64,000 bases of DNA from Aspidapion aeneum (GCA_963576565.1 OY755040.1:85430321-85494320), one strand, 5' to 3'. Positions 1 through 11,638 are shown, counted from the stretch's first letter. The notes: generated by a model not told the origin, from the letters alone. A program made the numbers and translations.

Positions 1-930
1 TAATTAAGAAAAAATTCATTGTTAATAGATTTACGAATTACATACAAAGATCGTAAGTTCTGAGAGGAAATTTTAATACCTTTGGTTATCCAAACGGAAA
101 GCTTTCAAAAAATGTTTTTTTAACTATTGAATGAAAGTCTTCAATAGGCTTGTTAGAGTTAAAAACACATTCCCAATTTATTATACTAATTTTATCTCTA
201 AAGTTGTTAAAATTTTTTGTCGAGAAAATTCTCTTTCGTTGTGCAGGTAATTTTTCTATTTTTTCCTGTAAAGAAAAGCTGGAAAATAATGCCTCGTGGT
301 CAGAAAGATTATTAGGAAGCACACTACATTTTATATTGTCATGATTAAAGTTGGCACAAAAATAATCAATAGTTGTAGCAGTCTTATCTGTTATTCTGGT
401 GGGAGATTCAACAAACATTTTTAAATCATAGGAAATCATCAGATTCCTTAAAGCTACCATACTACCTAAATTTTCATTGTTATAATCTAAGTTAAAATCA
501 CCGGCACAAATAATTTTACTGTTATGTGGTAGTTCTAATAACAATGATTTGAAATTTACTAAGAAACTCGTTGCATTTGCTACAGGAGGACGATATATGC
601 ATAGAATAAATATATTTTCTTTTTCACTAAAGAAAACTCAAAAACACTCTCTAAACATAAATGATTGTACCTATCTACGTTTTCTGGTTGAAAATTGGAT
701 TCTTTTTTACTTAAGATACTTGTACCACCATAACCTACATTTGTTGTTCTACAAAATTTTGAAATAACATAGTACCCAGGAATGTCAAAAGGTTCCTCGG
801 GTTCCAACCAATGTTCTGTTAATAATATTAATTCTGGATAATTTAATTCATCAAGAAAGACTAAAAGTTCGTCAACCTTATATCTAAGAGACCGGACATT
901 TACAGTTAAGATTCTTATATTACCTATCAC
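1..930 (-). pseudogene. CR1-type LINE ORF2, endonuclease part (partial, frameshifted)
   Basis: This is the 5' part of a non-LTR retrotransposon ORF2 encoding the apurinic-like endonuclease (EEP fold) that nicks target DNA. Visible motifs in order are LTVNVRSLRYK near the N terminus, LLTEHWL (catalytic Glu), GDFNLDY (catalytic Asp/Asn) and LSDHEALF (the terminal SDH). The frame opens at the end of ORF1, overlapping its stop codon. It is broken by a one-base shift near 600-630 and by a stop near 86-88. LINE-like coding (NNEFFL) resumes in another frame at the left edge, so the element continues outside the window and its reverse transcriptase is not seen. The zinc-finger/SGNH-type ORF1 next to it suggests the CR1/L2 group. 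Not functional as it stands. Confidence 0.85.
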
Positions 931-2454
931 ACAAGAGTCGAGTTTACTTGAGTTGTTTCTAAAAAAGATACATTGCTAACAGTAGGAGAACATTGGTAAG
1001 AATTTTCTAAGTCTATGGTAACTACACATTCTGAATCAAAGTTTTGTTCTGTTAAAATTGGCTTTAAACAACTTACAGATGGTTCATCTTTAAAAGAACG
1101 CACTGCATTTCGTAGGAACACTGCCATTTTTGACAAACCTTTATTGTTTAAAAATATGCTCTTTGCCACAAAGTCAGAATATCTAAATTTGTCTTTAAGA
1201 TCAACAACATTGATATTATTTGAAAACTGTCTAATATTTTTCACAAAATTTAAAATTTTATCGTTAATTAAGTGAATGTTGTTAAATTCAAAATAACCCT
1301 CCTGCTTTGTAGGTATTGTACTTATTATAAGGTTAGTGTAAAAACACTGATTTGATAATTTTGTTAATTCATTTAACCTAATATCAATACTATTCAATCC
1401 CGCCAAAACAATTACGTAATCATTAGACCCCAAACCAGAAAACCATGAACTATGCTTACAAGTTATTTCACTAAAAGATGCATTGGGTTTACATACAACC
1501 TGGATAGAATAATTGTGTGAACAGACTTTATCCAAGTGGGGATAAAGATATTTACCGAATTCATCAGTTAAAATTATAATCTTATTTCTAGCATTTTTGA
1601 TTTTCCTATTTCCTAAACTGCCTGTTTTATTTGTTATGATCTCTTTTCTGGCTTCTGCTGATTTATCAGATTTGTATTTTTCTTCTTCTTTCTGCTTTTG
1701 AAGCTTCTGAAGTTTCTCCGCATAAATTTTGTTGTCCGCCTCTATCATTTTCAGTGCGTCCAATATTTCATCTTTTGTTGATTTCATGTCTACGAGTTGC
1801 TGTTCTAGACCACTTACAAGTCTATTATTGTCCTGCAATTGTTTATTTAGTTCTTTATTATGTTTTTTTAGGTCTAATAGCTTTTCTTCTAAACAATTTG
1901 TATCAGTGTTGTAAAGAAATGTTAAATCAGTTTGGGTTTTACATTCTGATAATGATGTTGTTGTTTGTGTACTAACATAAGCAGTTTCTACAGTAACCGT
2001 TTGACATGAAGTTTTTTTAATTAAAGGCTGCACCTGCACCGCCTTTGAACAGCGCTCTATTTTATTTTTATCCATCGCTTGTGCTAGCTCTGAAATTTGC
2101 TTTTTAAACAATTTTTTCGTTCTGTTCCGCTATTTCCGTTAAATAGTTTTCCTCACATCTTGAAACGTCTTCGAATACCGACACGGAATTTCGTTTTAGT
2201 CTCTCAATAAAAGAATCTTTTTCCTTAACTTCCTGCTTTAACTCATTAATAATTGCCCTGAGAACATCAAAAGCATCAGGTTCAATGTCTGTTGTTGATC
2301 CTTCACAATGTCTCGAGCAAAAAATTAGACTATCTTTAATAACTGTGTGCTGCTTATTTGCCCTAGTCCAGCAGCTCCGATGAAAAACATTTTTACATGC
2401 CACGCAAAAAAATAGGGTGGACTCCTTATTTTTACAACATTTAAAAGAGGACAT
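927..2454 (-). pseudogene. CR1-type LINE ORF1: PHD-like zinc finger, coiled coil, SGNH-like domain
   Basis: The reading frame starts with ATG at 2454. Residues 1-55 form a PHD-like Cys/His finger (CCKNKE, CVACKNVFHRSCW, CSRHC). Next comes a long charged helical stretch with heptad-like Leu/Lys/Glu, probably a coiled coil for ORF1 multimerisation. The C-terminal ~200 residues resemble the SGNH-hydrolase-like domain of CR1/L2 ORF1 proteins (IIILTDEFGKYLYP, VIVLAGLNSID, IFLNNKGLSKMA). The usual Ser of block I and His of block V are not evident, so it may lack esterase activity. A one-base change in an A6 run at about 2109-2116 splits the frame; both halves are otherwise open. ORF1 ends at 927, overlapping the start of ORF2. 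Family assignment rests on domain order. Confidence 0.8.
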
Positions 2455-2830
2455 TTTTTAAATTATTATTATGTCTGTAAACAAAATTTTTAAACACTCT
2501 GTATGTTGTACTTTATTTTAATAACACCATTTTATTTATCAATAGAAATAAAGATTAAAACTGTTCATTTTTAACAGAAAAGAATATTGTCCGGTACTAT
2601 CAGATAAACTGTTTAAACAAAAAAGTACTTATCTGGGGTGACCCAGGATAGGTCACCTAAAATCATCTCCACAAGTAATGAACACTCTAATTAACAAAGA
2701 TTCACAATTAACTAGGATTTGAGCCCTAAATTTACTAAACACTATAACATTCCATGTTCATTATAAGTTGTTAAACTATTGTCACGTGAAAAAAATATTT
2801 TTTTACTCTAAAAACAACAAATATAAGGCG

Positions 2831-2834
<4 letters not shown>
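2455..2834. other. Non-coding, AT-rich; probable LINE 5' leader and flank
   Basis: No reading frame is recognisable. The part next to 2454 is probably the 5' untranslated region of the CR1-type element on the minus strand. Its boundary cannot be placed because no second copy is in the window. Confidence 0.4.
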
Positions 2835-2902
<68 letters not shown>

Positions 2903-2903
2903 A
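2835..2903. repeat. (TA)n microsatellite
   Basis: About 34 TA units with one TG interruption directly abut the 5' end of the R4 3' fragment. Reading frames predicted here are artefacts of the repeat. Confidence 0.95.
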
Positions 2904-3408
2904 GGGTTTGCTGGAGAAATGCACTCCGCACCATATGTACAGTCCACAGCCACTGCTTGAAAATAATACCACGAAGATCTACTGGGACGTTACCGTAGAA
3001 ACAGATAGAGCAGTGGAGCACACCCGACCGGATATGGTTGTGTGGAACAAAACGGGAAAAACGGCAATTATAATTGATTTTACTGTTCCGCAAGATTATA
3101 ACTTGGCTAAAGCCTATGGAGAAAAAATAACGAAATATCAAGCATTGGCTCAGGAAGTAAAAACCATCTGGAACTTACAAAAGGTGACAATAATGCCAAT
3201 AGTCATCAGCGCCAACGGCTTGGTACACAGAAAAACCATGCAACATATAACAGAGCTTAGCATGCCAAATAGTGCTATCACATGGATGCAGAAAGCCGTT
3301 GTACTTGGGACCGTTGGAATTATTCGACGGACTGTCTCGCCGTATTGACACTAGCAGTGTCCTTGGCGACAATGAGCGCCCGGACACTGTTAGCCAAAAC
3401 CACGTATG
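2904..3408 (+). pseudogene. R4/Dong-type LINE, 5'-truncated 3' end (endonuclease)
   Basis: The frame from about 2904 to the stop at 3346-3348 matches, almost residue for residue, the last ~145 residues of the R4 protein at 11788. It covers the restriction-like endonuclease: RPDMVVWNK, then AIIIDFTVPQD, then KYQALAQEVKTIW and PIVISANG. The PD...D spacing typical of this nuclease is intact here, whereas the long copy has lost six residues next to it. A 60-bp 3' UTR with a hairpin follows. The fragment is bounded on both sides by (TA)n, consistent with target-primed insertion into a TA microsatellite and 5' truncation. Only the C terminus is present, so it cannot be active. Confidence 0.85.
3355..3389 (+). 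other. Conserved stem-loop in R4 3' UTR (fragment copy)
   Basis: CAGTGTCC pairs with GGACACTG, enclosing an inner GGCG/CGCC stem and a short ACAATGA-type loop. The same hairpin is in the 3' UTR of the long R4 copy (11747-11781). Its position just before the TA tract fits a role as the RNA feature recognised by the element's own reverse transcriptase; that role is inferred. Confidence 0.6.
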
Positions 3409-3419
3409 TATATATATAT

Positions 3420-3457
<38 letters not shown>
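3408..3457. repeat. (TA)n microsatellite 3' of R4 fragment
   Basis: A TA tract with one GA interruption lies between the R4 3' end and the repeat beginning TTGAGAAAGGGTACG. The same order (R4 end, TA tract, that repeat) occurs at the long R4 copy. Confidence 0.95.
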
Positions 3458-3459
<2 letters not shown>

Positions 3460-3773
3460 AGAAAGGGTACGTTGTTACCCCAAAACAAAGTATATAAACC
3501 ACGCTTTCACCTCATATATAGCGTGGCCGCCTCACTTTTTTGAGGTGACAGCGTTTTTCAATGAAAATTTCAGGGATAATTACTGACACACTTAGCAAGC
3601 TGTGTGCAAAATTTTGTTCTGAGGTCAAAAAGTGGTGTATATAGCTATTTTTTGGCCGTATAGTTGACGTATCAACCGGTGGCGCTAGCATCGCTTTGAT
3701 TGAAGTAAACAGTCGACTGTGCCACCTCGCTGGTATAAATCAAATTTAAAGTATTAAAAACGCGTAGCAGTGA
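3458..3773 (+). repeat. Third copy of the inner part of the palindrome arm
   Basis: These 316 bp match the innermost part of both palindrome arms (11323-11640 inverted, and 15574-15890), from TTGAGAAAGGGTACG to GCGTAGCAGTGAC, with few differences. Homology stops at 3773, suggesting this is a repeat unit in its own right. It contains short stems such as CCACGC/GCGTGG and CCTCA/TGAGG. No protein is encoded. Confidence 0.8.
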
Positions 3774-3902
3774 CATACGATGCACACGATCATAGCAAAT
3801 CAGCTTTTTTATAAAAATGACTTGCTTATTTGGATTTTTTTTCATATTAAACGCCTTAATTTTAAGAACAGTTACAACATATTGTCATTCTCTAATAAAA
3901 TA

Positions 3903-6134
3903 TAAGAACTTCTCTCCAGCTTCTCCTTGGTCTTCCTCGTTTTCTTCGGCCAGTTGGTTTCCATTGTAATATTTGTTTAGGTAGTCTTCCATCATCCATT
4001 CTTTGTACATGTCCGTACCACACCAGTTGTTTTGTTCTTATATCATCCACTAGAGTACGTTCACCCACTGTCATAATTTCTCTTATTCTTTGATTGGTAA
4101 CTCTTTCTCTTTTTGATTTCCCTGCTGCTCTTCTCCAATAGTCCATCTCCGTAGCGGAAAGCATTTTTTCTGTTCTATCTTTGATTGGCCACACCTCTGA
4201 GCCGTATGTAATAATACTCTTTACAATTGTGTTATATATAAGCTTTTTGTTATGTTTTGATATACTTTGGTCCCTCTTCTTCCTTGTACGTTTCTATCTT
4301 TTATAGCTTTGTCTAGTGTTCCGTCAGCTGTAATTTTCATACCCAAGTATTTATACTCATCACAGGACTGAATTCGCTGCCCAGTATTTAAGATTAGATC
4401 CTGTTTCGTTCCACCAATACACATATACTCTGTCTTATTGATATTAACCTCTAGTCCCCACTTATTGTACTCTTCTATTAGTTTTCGTGTCATATATTCG
4501 AGGTCGTCATAATTCTGAGCCACCACTATCTGATCATCGGCGAAACATAAATTATACAAGGTGGTTTCATTCAACGAAATTCCCATGTTTTGGCATTTTC
4601 TCTTCCAGACTTTAAGGACCTGTTCCAAATATATCTTGAAGAGCGTAGGCGAGATACAGATACATGTTTAAGACCTTTATTTACTTGAAAGCCTTTGGTT
4701 AGTTTTGCTTTTATTTTAACTTTTGCCTTACTATTGCGGTATAACTCTTTGATGGCCTTAATTAGTTGTACGCTTATGTTTGTCTTTTCCAACGCTTTCC
4801 AAAGTAGATTTAGTGGTATACTATCATATGCCTTCTGCAATTCTACGTAAAGCAGATGGAGCTCTTGTCCGTATGCCATTTTCTTTTCAATAACTTGGGT
4901 TATACAAAAGAGATGATCTGAAGTCGATCTACTCGCCCTGAAACCAGCTTGTTCTTCTGCCTCCATATCTTTATATTCGCTCTCCACTTTATTTCTTATT
5001 ATTTTGCCATATATTCTGCTTAGCGTACTAGTTACAGATATACCTCTATAATTGTCACATATATCTTTCCTTCCTTTTTTGTGTATTGTGGATATATATG
5101 ACGTTTTCCACTCAGTTGGTACTACAGCTCCATTTAAATATCTTTGGAAAAGATTCCGTAATCTACAAAACAATTCTTCAGTGCCATATTTAATAAGTTC
5201 AGCTGGGATATTTCCGGGTCCGGCAGATTTACCGCTTTTTAAGGTTTTGCACACGTTTTTGACCTCAGATATTGTGAGGGGTACTGGAGATCCCATCGTT
5301 CTAATGATATTGTCTCTTTCGTCTTCCTTGAATTCTGCTCTATCTTCAGTTAAAAGTTTTTTAAAATGCTCATCCCATTCTTTGTCTGGTATTGGTGAAA
5401 TAATATCTCTGCATGTTTCTTTTTTGATCGATCTTATAGTTTTCCAGCTTTCAGTACTTCTCCTACCTCCTATGTAAGAATCTATTTTCTGGCCTTTTTG
5501 CATCCATGATTGATTCTTCTTATCACTGATCATTCTTCTCACCTTTGATTGCGCGATTTTGTATTCTTCTCTGCTTCTATCTGTCTTTTGGGATAAGTAC
5601 GTGTGATATAATTTCCTTTTTTCCTCTATTTCACTTTCAATCTCAGCATCCCACCAGTGTGGTTTTGTTCTTTTAGGAGTTTCTTCCACTAATCCTAGTG
5701 CTTCTTTTGCAGCTTGATGGATGCTTAATGTGATACATTCGTATTCCTCATCCGGGGTTTCACCTGAACTTGAATTAAGTTTTTCGTTCAATCTCTTTTT
5801 GTATAAGTTTTTTACGCTGTCATGTTCTAGGCTTAGTAGATTATATTGACAGTGATCAATTTCCTCATTCACTGTATCATCAAGATTTTGTTGATGGAGG
5901 CTTCGGCCTTAATAAGGAAAGAGAATTTTGGTCTCCAGAAAATAGTGATCACTTCCGCATGTTGATCCACGCTTTGTTCTGACATCTTGAATTTTTAGTT
6001 TTGTCTTTTGTTTAGTGATAAGATAATCAATGACGGATTTCATGTTTTGTGAGGGTTTGGTCCAGGTATATTTGTGTATTTTCTTATGTTGGAAAAAACC
6101 GTTTTGGATTTTTAGGTCTAATTGCTCACATACT
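3903..6134 (-). pseudogene. RTE-type LINE, copy A (endonuclease end to RT C terminus, broken)
   Basis: The protein starts inside the C-terminal part of the endonuclease and runs through a long linker (433-residue frame, 5872-4571) into the reverse transcriptase. Visible are the RT blocks around SGKSAGPGNIPAELIK, IHKKGRKDICDNYRGIS, LQKAYDSIPLNLLW and FADDQIVVAQNYDD (catalytic FADD). The C-terminal motifs LVWYGHVQRMDDGRLPK and GRRKRGRPRRSW are typical of RTE proteins. A one-base deletion near 4665 destroys the QGCCISPTLF block, and a ~28-bp deletion near 4260 shifts frame again. Compared with copy B at 38027, the 3' end is lost after the GRPRRSW region, and the 5' truncation falls at the same base (AGTATGTGAGC). 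Inactive. Confidence 0.9.
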
Positions 6135-7990
6135 TACACGTATTACTTTTATCTGCCAAAAATAAATACGGTTAATATGTTTTTTGAGAAACCGCGTATA
6201 TGAGAAAGTGGTAGTTACTCCCTTTAGAAAAAATGATCATAAAAGAAAATCATACCACAATTTGATTGTTGACCGAATCTAACCAGACTGACCGCGATCC
6301 GCGCTTGATATTGAGACAATATTTATTGACCGTTTAAATAGTCTAACAATGGAATCATATGAAAATTGTTGATAGAACGTGAACACGACAGCTCCTAAAC
6401 CACTGAACCGATTTTAATAAAATGTTTATGTAAAATAGTATTCGACACTGTTATGAGCTGAGTAGATTTTGGGGCAAAAATCCGTCCGTGGTAATGACTG
6501 TTTGCAATATCCTGGAGTAAAGTATCAGATCCGTCATAGATCCATTTATTTTAATATAAAAATTATTGCCTTGCCTTTGGTGGGACATGATATGCACACC
6601 AAAATAATCACAGTTTGTCTTAATAAGCAATTTATTGTTAAAACAGTTTATTCTTGCTAGAGTATTTTTTTACAGTCATCTGACTACTTAAACAAAAAAA
6701 AACAAAGTGCAATTAATACAAGATTTTTACTCCAAATCATAAAGAACAATTCTAAACTGGTGAGAGGTCAAAGTTATAAAACGAAAAATTAGAAAAAATT
6801 TTATCTCAGCCGAGACTCAAACCCGAAAATGGGTGTAATAAATACTATACAGGGTGACCCATAACTTAGGGGCCATAGTGCAACAGGTGATGGGGGGGTT
6901 ATTCCCGAGAAAAAAGTTTATATAACATGGTGGTCAACACATCTCTGTTTTTAAGATATAAGATTTTTAAAGTTCGCGGAGTGGGGGAAAAGGGTTTTAC
7001 AAAAAAAACAAAATCGGTTACAGCCAGCTGAATATTCAGCTAATTTAATTGTGATTCAAAAGTGCAGTATTCCTTTTTTTGATAAAATTACAAGTTGAGG
7101 AGATACAGGCTGTCGAAATAACCTCCAATAATGTATAAAAAATAATAATTTTTTTCTTAAAAATAATTCTTGCTTACTTATTTTTTTTTAAAATATCAAT
7201 AATATTTTATTATTAACTCTCGCTAGAGACTTGTTTTTATTAACAAAAAATATTTAAAAAAACATTGCGTTTAATATGGCATTTATGAAAGTTTATACCA
7301 AAAAAATAGTTTTTTCTAAAAAAAATTGACCGACTAATTTTTTTCAAAATAATTTTTATTTCAATTTATTGCTCTAGTTCCAGTACACGACATTACTCAT
7401 TTTCATATTTTTACTGCGTTTTTTTAAAAAGTTATTATCAAAAAAGTTTAAAAAAATTATCAAATTTGATGCTCTCTATCTCGAAAAAAGGTGCTCCGTT
7501 TGAAAGTTAGCGTATTTTAAATTTTTGTCCCATCAAAATACTGTCCACTAATGGATTTTCAACAAAATCTAATCATCCCTTTAAATACACACACAAACAC
7601 ACACAGACGTCACCACGATATTGCTAACATAGGTCAAAATACACCCAAATAAGACATTTTCAGCATTATCTAAAAAAAAAAATCGTCAGAAACAATACCT
7701 TTTCTAGCCATTGCTACGTGGCTTAAAGCCAAAAATATTTAGTTTTAATGATCATGTAAATGGATCATAAGCAATTGATTTTGTTTTCACAAAGCACATA
7801 GAAAAGACCAGAGGTGAGTTTTTTACACTTTTGTTCCTAATTGAGTTAATACGAAATTGACATCTTTTCTATAGCTTTCTGTTTTTGTTTTTAATCTTCC
7901 TAGTTTGCGCAGCAGTGGCTAGGAAAGATATTGGTTTCGACGATTTTTAAAAAAAATATTGCTGAGAGTGTATTTTGACCTATCCACGCA
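6135..7990. other. Non-coding, degenerate dispersed repeats
   Basis: No gene is recognisable. 6345-6555 resembles, in inverse, 17960-18235. A TATACAGGGTGACCC motif near 6850 looks like the end of a Tc1/mariner-like repeat. 7580-7720 is repeated in inverse at about 7905-8000 and directly at 18980-19100 (around CAAAATACACCCAAATAA). Confidence 0.5.
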
Positions 7991-8068
7991 TCTGTGTGTG
8001 TGTGTGTGTGAGTGTGTGTGGGTTTGTGTGTGTGTGTGTTTGTTTGTGAGTGTGTTCGTGTATGTGTG
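7991..8068. repeat. (TG)n-rich microsatellite
   Basis: TG-rich simple repeat with AG, GG and TT interruptions. It served as the insertion site of the miniature element starting at 8069. Confidence 0.9.
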
Positions 8069-8240
8069 CAGTGGCGTATATAAGGGGGGGGGTGGGCTTT
8101 TGGGCCCGGCCCCCCCCTTGTAGCTAAGATTTTTTTAGATATTTTCCACATATTATAGCATAAAATACGGCCTCATGAGCTATCCCCCCCCCCGAAACTG
8201 TCCCGGGCCTCCCCGAAACTTTTTTCTATATACACCACTG
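8069..8240. mobile_element. Miniature hAT-type element (172 bp)
   Basis: It begins CAGTGGCGTATATA and ends TATATACACCACTG, an imperfect terminal inverted repeat of the CAGTGGCG type found in hAT elements. Flanks TATGTGTG and TGTGTGTG match at 7 of 8 positions, as expected for an 8-bp duplication, although the TG repeat makes this weak. The interior has poly-G and poly-C tracts and no coding capacity. Confidence 0.65.
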
Positions 8241-8373
8241 TGTGTGTGTCTTTCCGGTCCACGAAAGCTTCTAAACCAATTTTCATGAAAAATAGCGAGG
8301 GTTGGATAGCTTCCACAATCAGTATACACATTTTTCACAATCTTGTTACAATCCTTACACAATATCCTACACT

Positions 8374-8430
8374 CAGTGGCGAATCCAGGGAGGGCCAGAG
8401 GGGGCCGACCCCTCCCCCCCTCCCTGCCAT
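8374..8430. mobile_element. Single end of a hAT-type miniature element
   Basis: Starts CAGTGGCGAATCCAGG followed by G- and C-rich tracts, as in the element at 8069. No matching second end was found before 8913. Confidence 0.45.
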
Positions 8431-8913
8431 ATAACTTATTTTTTAGTTTAGCAGCATCACTTATTTAAAATTTGTCACAAATTCTACATAATTTTTTTAA
8501 AAATTTCGCCTGCGGCGCCACAAATCTCCTTTAGATACTAAATTTCACACCTCAAATCTATCAAAAACCACTTATAAAAAAATATTTTGATGTTTGCTGC
8601 CACTTTGCAAAAACAGGTTTCCATATGTCGCACGGTCGCTTACTTTTTAGAAATTTTACTCCAAAGGAATATTAGTTTATTAGCGCCAAAATTTATGCTG
8701 GGTTAAATAAAAATTAAACTTGATTTTATGGAAAACCGTTCATACGCAGAACCAGATAAAAAAAGTTGACTTTTATCTCTTTTTAATTTTTATCTTTTAT
8801 CTTTGCTTTATTTGTTGTTTAATCCAAAAATAATTTTACAGAACTTTTTTTTAACAAAAACTGTCTTAAATATTAATCTTATTTTTATTTTTATTTGGTT
8901 GTGTTAACAGCAA
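8431..8913. other. AT-rich, no feature recognised
   Basis: No reading frame, inverted repeat or RNA gene was recognised in this stretch. Confidence 0.5.
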
Positions 8914-9046
8914 CCCACATAGCACAAATCAAAACAACGTTAAAAACACACATTTTTTTAAGTTTAATAGGTCGCTTTTTAACGTTATTTTTAAAACCGC
9001 GTTTTAGTGTGTGTTTTTAACGTTGATTTGATTTGTGCTATGTGGG
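8914..9046. mobile_element. 133-bp hairpin MITE
   Basis: The 39-bp ends (8914-8952 and 9008-9046) are inverted copies with a single mismatch, starting CCCACATAGCACAAATCAAA. The unique centre is 55 bp. No coding capacity. The superfamily is unclear because no clean target duplication is visible. Confidence 0.8.
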
Positions 9047-9212
9047 AAAATATTTTTGTTTGTATATTTAGCTTTATCTGTATAAATCCGACAACAGAAA
9101 ATTACAACTAATTTGTTTCTTTGTGTCACCTGGTGCTAGGGAAAATATTTAAAAATTGTAGTCCTTATTTTTCATCCACTTTTCTTAAAAATTTTGTCGG
9201 CGACGTATTAAG

Positions 9213-10275
9213 GGGTCTAGGACAACTGGGCCCCGCCAACTCGGCGCCGCGCCGGACTAAAAACTTTTTTTTCGATAAAATGTGCAGATGAAAAGCAAAA
9301 TAGATATAGGTATAATTTATACAAAAAAATCTTTAAAAAAATCCTTTACGACACTTTCTTGAAATTTGGTTTTGTTAAGTAAAGTTAAATCCATTAAGTC
9401 AAGTTTTGAAATTTGGTAGGTGTAGTGTTTGGTTACCTGGTAACACTACAATTTATGTTTTTTATTACAACAATGACGGATCCAAAATGGCGGATTTCTT
9501 TATTTTTAAACCGATTTGTCTCAAACTTGAAAGTGCAGTGCCTGAGAACACATAATACAGTTTTATCCTCAAACTTAAAAAATTCAAAATGGCGAATCCA
9601 AAATGGCGGATTTTCTTATTTACGAACCGATTTGTCTCAAACTTGAAATATTACATTGCTTGAGGTCATTTAACAAAATTTTTAAGTCAAACTTAAAAAA
9701 ATCGAAATGGCCGAACCAAAATGGTGGATTTTTTTATTTATGAACTGATTTGTCTCAAACTTGAAATATTACATTGCTTGAGGTCGTTTAACAAAATTTT
9801 TTACTTAAACTTAAAAAAATCAAAATGGCCGATCCAAAATGGCGGATTCATTCATGGCGGTCATTGAATCGGTTACTTAATAAGAAAATTCGCCATTTTG
9901 AATTTTTTAAGTTTGTGGATAAAACTGTATAAGTGATCTCAGGTACTATAAACTTTCTAGTTTGAGACAAATCGGTTTAAAAATAAAGAAATCCGCCATT
10001 GTTGTAACAAAAAACGTAAATTGTAGTGTTAAATTTATACCAGGTTACCAAACACCAAATTATAACACTCGACTTAATGGATTTAACTTTACTTCACAAA
10101 ACCAAGTTTCAAGAAAACTGCGTAAAGGATTAAAAGAAAAAATTGTATAAATAATATATCTATTTTGTTTTTCATCTGCACATTTTATCGAAAAAATTTT
10201 TTTTAGCCCGGCGCCGAGTTGGCCCCGCACCCAGTTGGTAGCGCCGAGTTGGCGGCGCCCAGTTGTCCCATTCCG
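9213..10275. mobile_element. Foldback-type element FB1 with 9-bp target duplication
   Basis: The ends read GGGTCTAGGACAACTGGG and, from the other side, CGGAATGGGACAACTGGG. Both continue into a GC-rich GGCGCC/CAACT block and a conserved TTTCGATAAAATGTGCAGAT segment. The interior is made of inverted copies of a unit with AAAATGGCGGAT and ACCGATTTGTCTCAAAC. The flanks carry a perfect direct repeat CGTATTAAG (9204-9212 and 10276-10284). A 9-bp duplication with long modular inverted repeats is the signature of foldback elements. No transposase is encoded. The right half is also part of the giant palindrome arm. Confidence 0.8.
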
Positions 10276-11638
10276 CGTATTAAGACAAACGGCCATATTT
10301 CAAAAAAGCTTTGAAGGACCGTCCCTGATACCTATGTAGTACTAGGCTTCAGAGTGAGGGTTCTGGATTTTTTTAAAGAAAGAATACCACAATGTGTTGA
10401 AAAACTGAGTTATATTTCTCCGTAAAAAATTACTCTTAAAAAACCGAAATGAAAATCAACATAGGATTTACCTGCATGCATTGATTTTTTTTCCCTTTGA
10501 ATTTCATAACGTTTAAAAACTCGTCTTATCATGTTATATTAATCAGATAGACAGCAAAATAAGTACGACTTTTGTTGCATTTAAACAGCGGTCTACATTC
10601 CCTTCCACCCCGCACCATTACCATTGTAACGCGGTCCGCAATGTGGCTTGCGGCCCGAGAAACCCGAGCGGCTAGGGATCATCGACTCGTATTATTCCAT
10701 GATATGCGTCAAGGCGAAAGGAAAAATTGTAGAATAAGCAAAATATTTTAATTAGGATTTTATTTTTTATATTTTTTTAGGGGGTGTGCGCGCGGCCATG
10801 GCGCCTTAAAAAGCAGCTGAGCCTGTATGTTGGTACATTTTTGCAAAAAAAATTAAGGTCACGCTAGCCAGGTGCCTCCAGGTCAGATAAGTGGTTACTG
10901 CGGTGTTCATACTAATAAAAAAATTGTACGTAATTTAAAAATATAATTTACAACAGCTATAGTTGTAGCTCACAACCATACCACTAACAGACACTATTAC
11001 AAAATTTGATAGTACGTTTTTGACCCAAATAACTTATTTTGAATTTTATTAAAAAACAGTTTTTTTGACAATCCCGATAGCTTTTCTAAAAATAAGGCTA
11101 AAAAAAATTTATTTTTGGTTAAGAGCAAAGTAGTTAAATTATTCCAGTAAAATAAAAAATATAGTAATTATCTACGCAGTTCTTCCTAAAATATCAGACG
11201 CCCGGACATCGTTTTTAATAAATATAAGAAATAATATATTCTAATTTAAATAAAAACAAAAAGTTAGAGAGATACCGGTGCAGCTTCTAAAATTTATTCT
11301 GCAAGGTTGCCAAATTTTATGAGGTCACTGCTACGCGTTTTTAATACTTTAAATTTGATTTATACCAGCGAGGTGGCACAGTCGACCGTTTACTTCAATC
11401 AAAGCGATGCTAGCGCCACCGGTTGATACGTCAACTATACGGCCAAAAAATAGCTATATACACCACTTTTTGACCTCAGAACAAAATTTTGCACACAGCT
11501 TGCTAAGTGTGTCAGTAATCATCCCTGAAATTTTCATTGAAAAACGCTGTCACCTCAAAAAAGTGACGCGGCCACGCTATATATGAGGTGAAAGCGTAGT
11601 TTATATACTTTGTTTTGGGGTAACAACGTACCCTTTCT

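Noticed and set aside
2768..3502. Reading frames made of Tyr-Ile repeats across (TA)n tracts
   Set aside because: They are translations of the microsatellite (also at 11610-11816, 15118-15659 and 27224-27445) fused to flanking frames, not genes.
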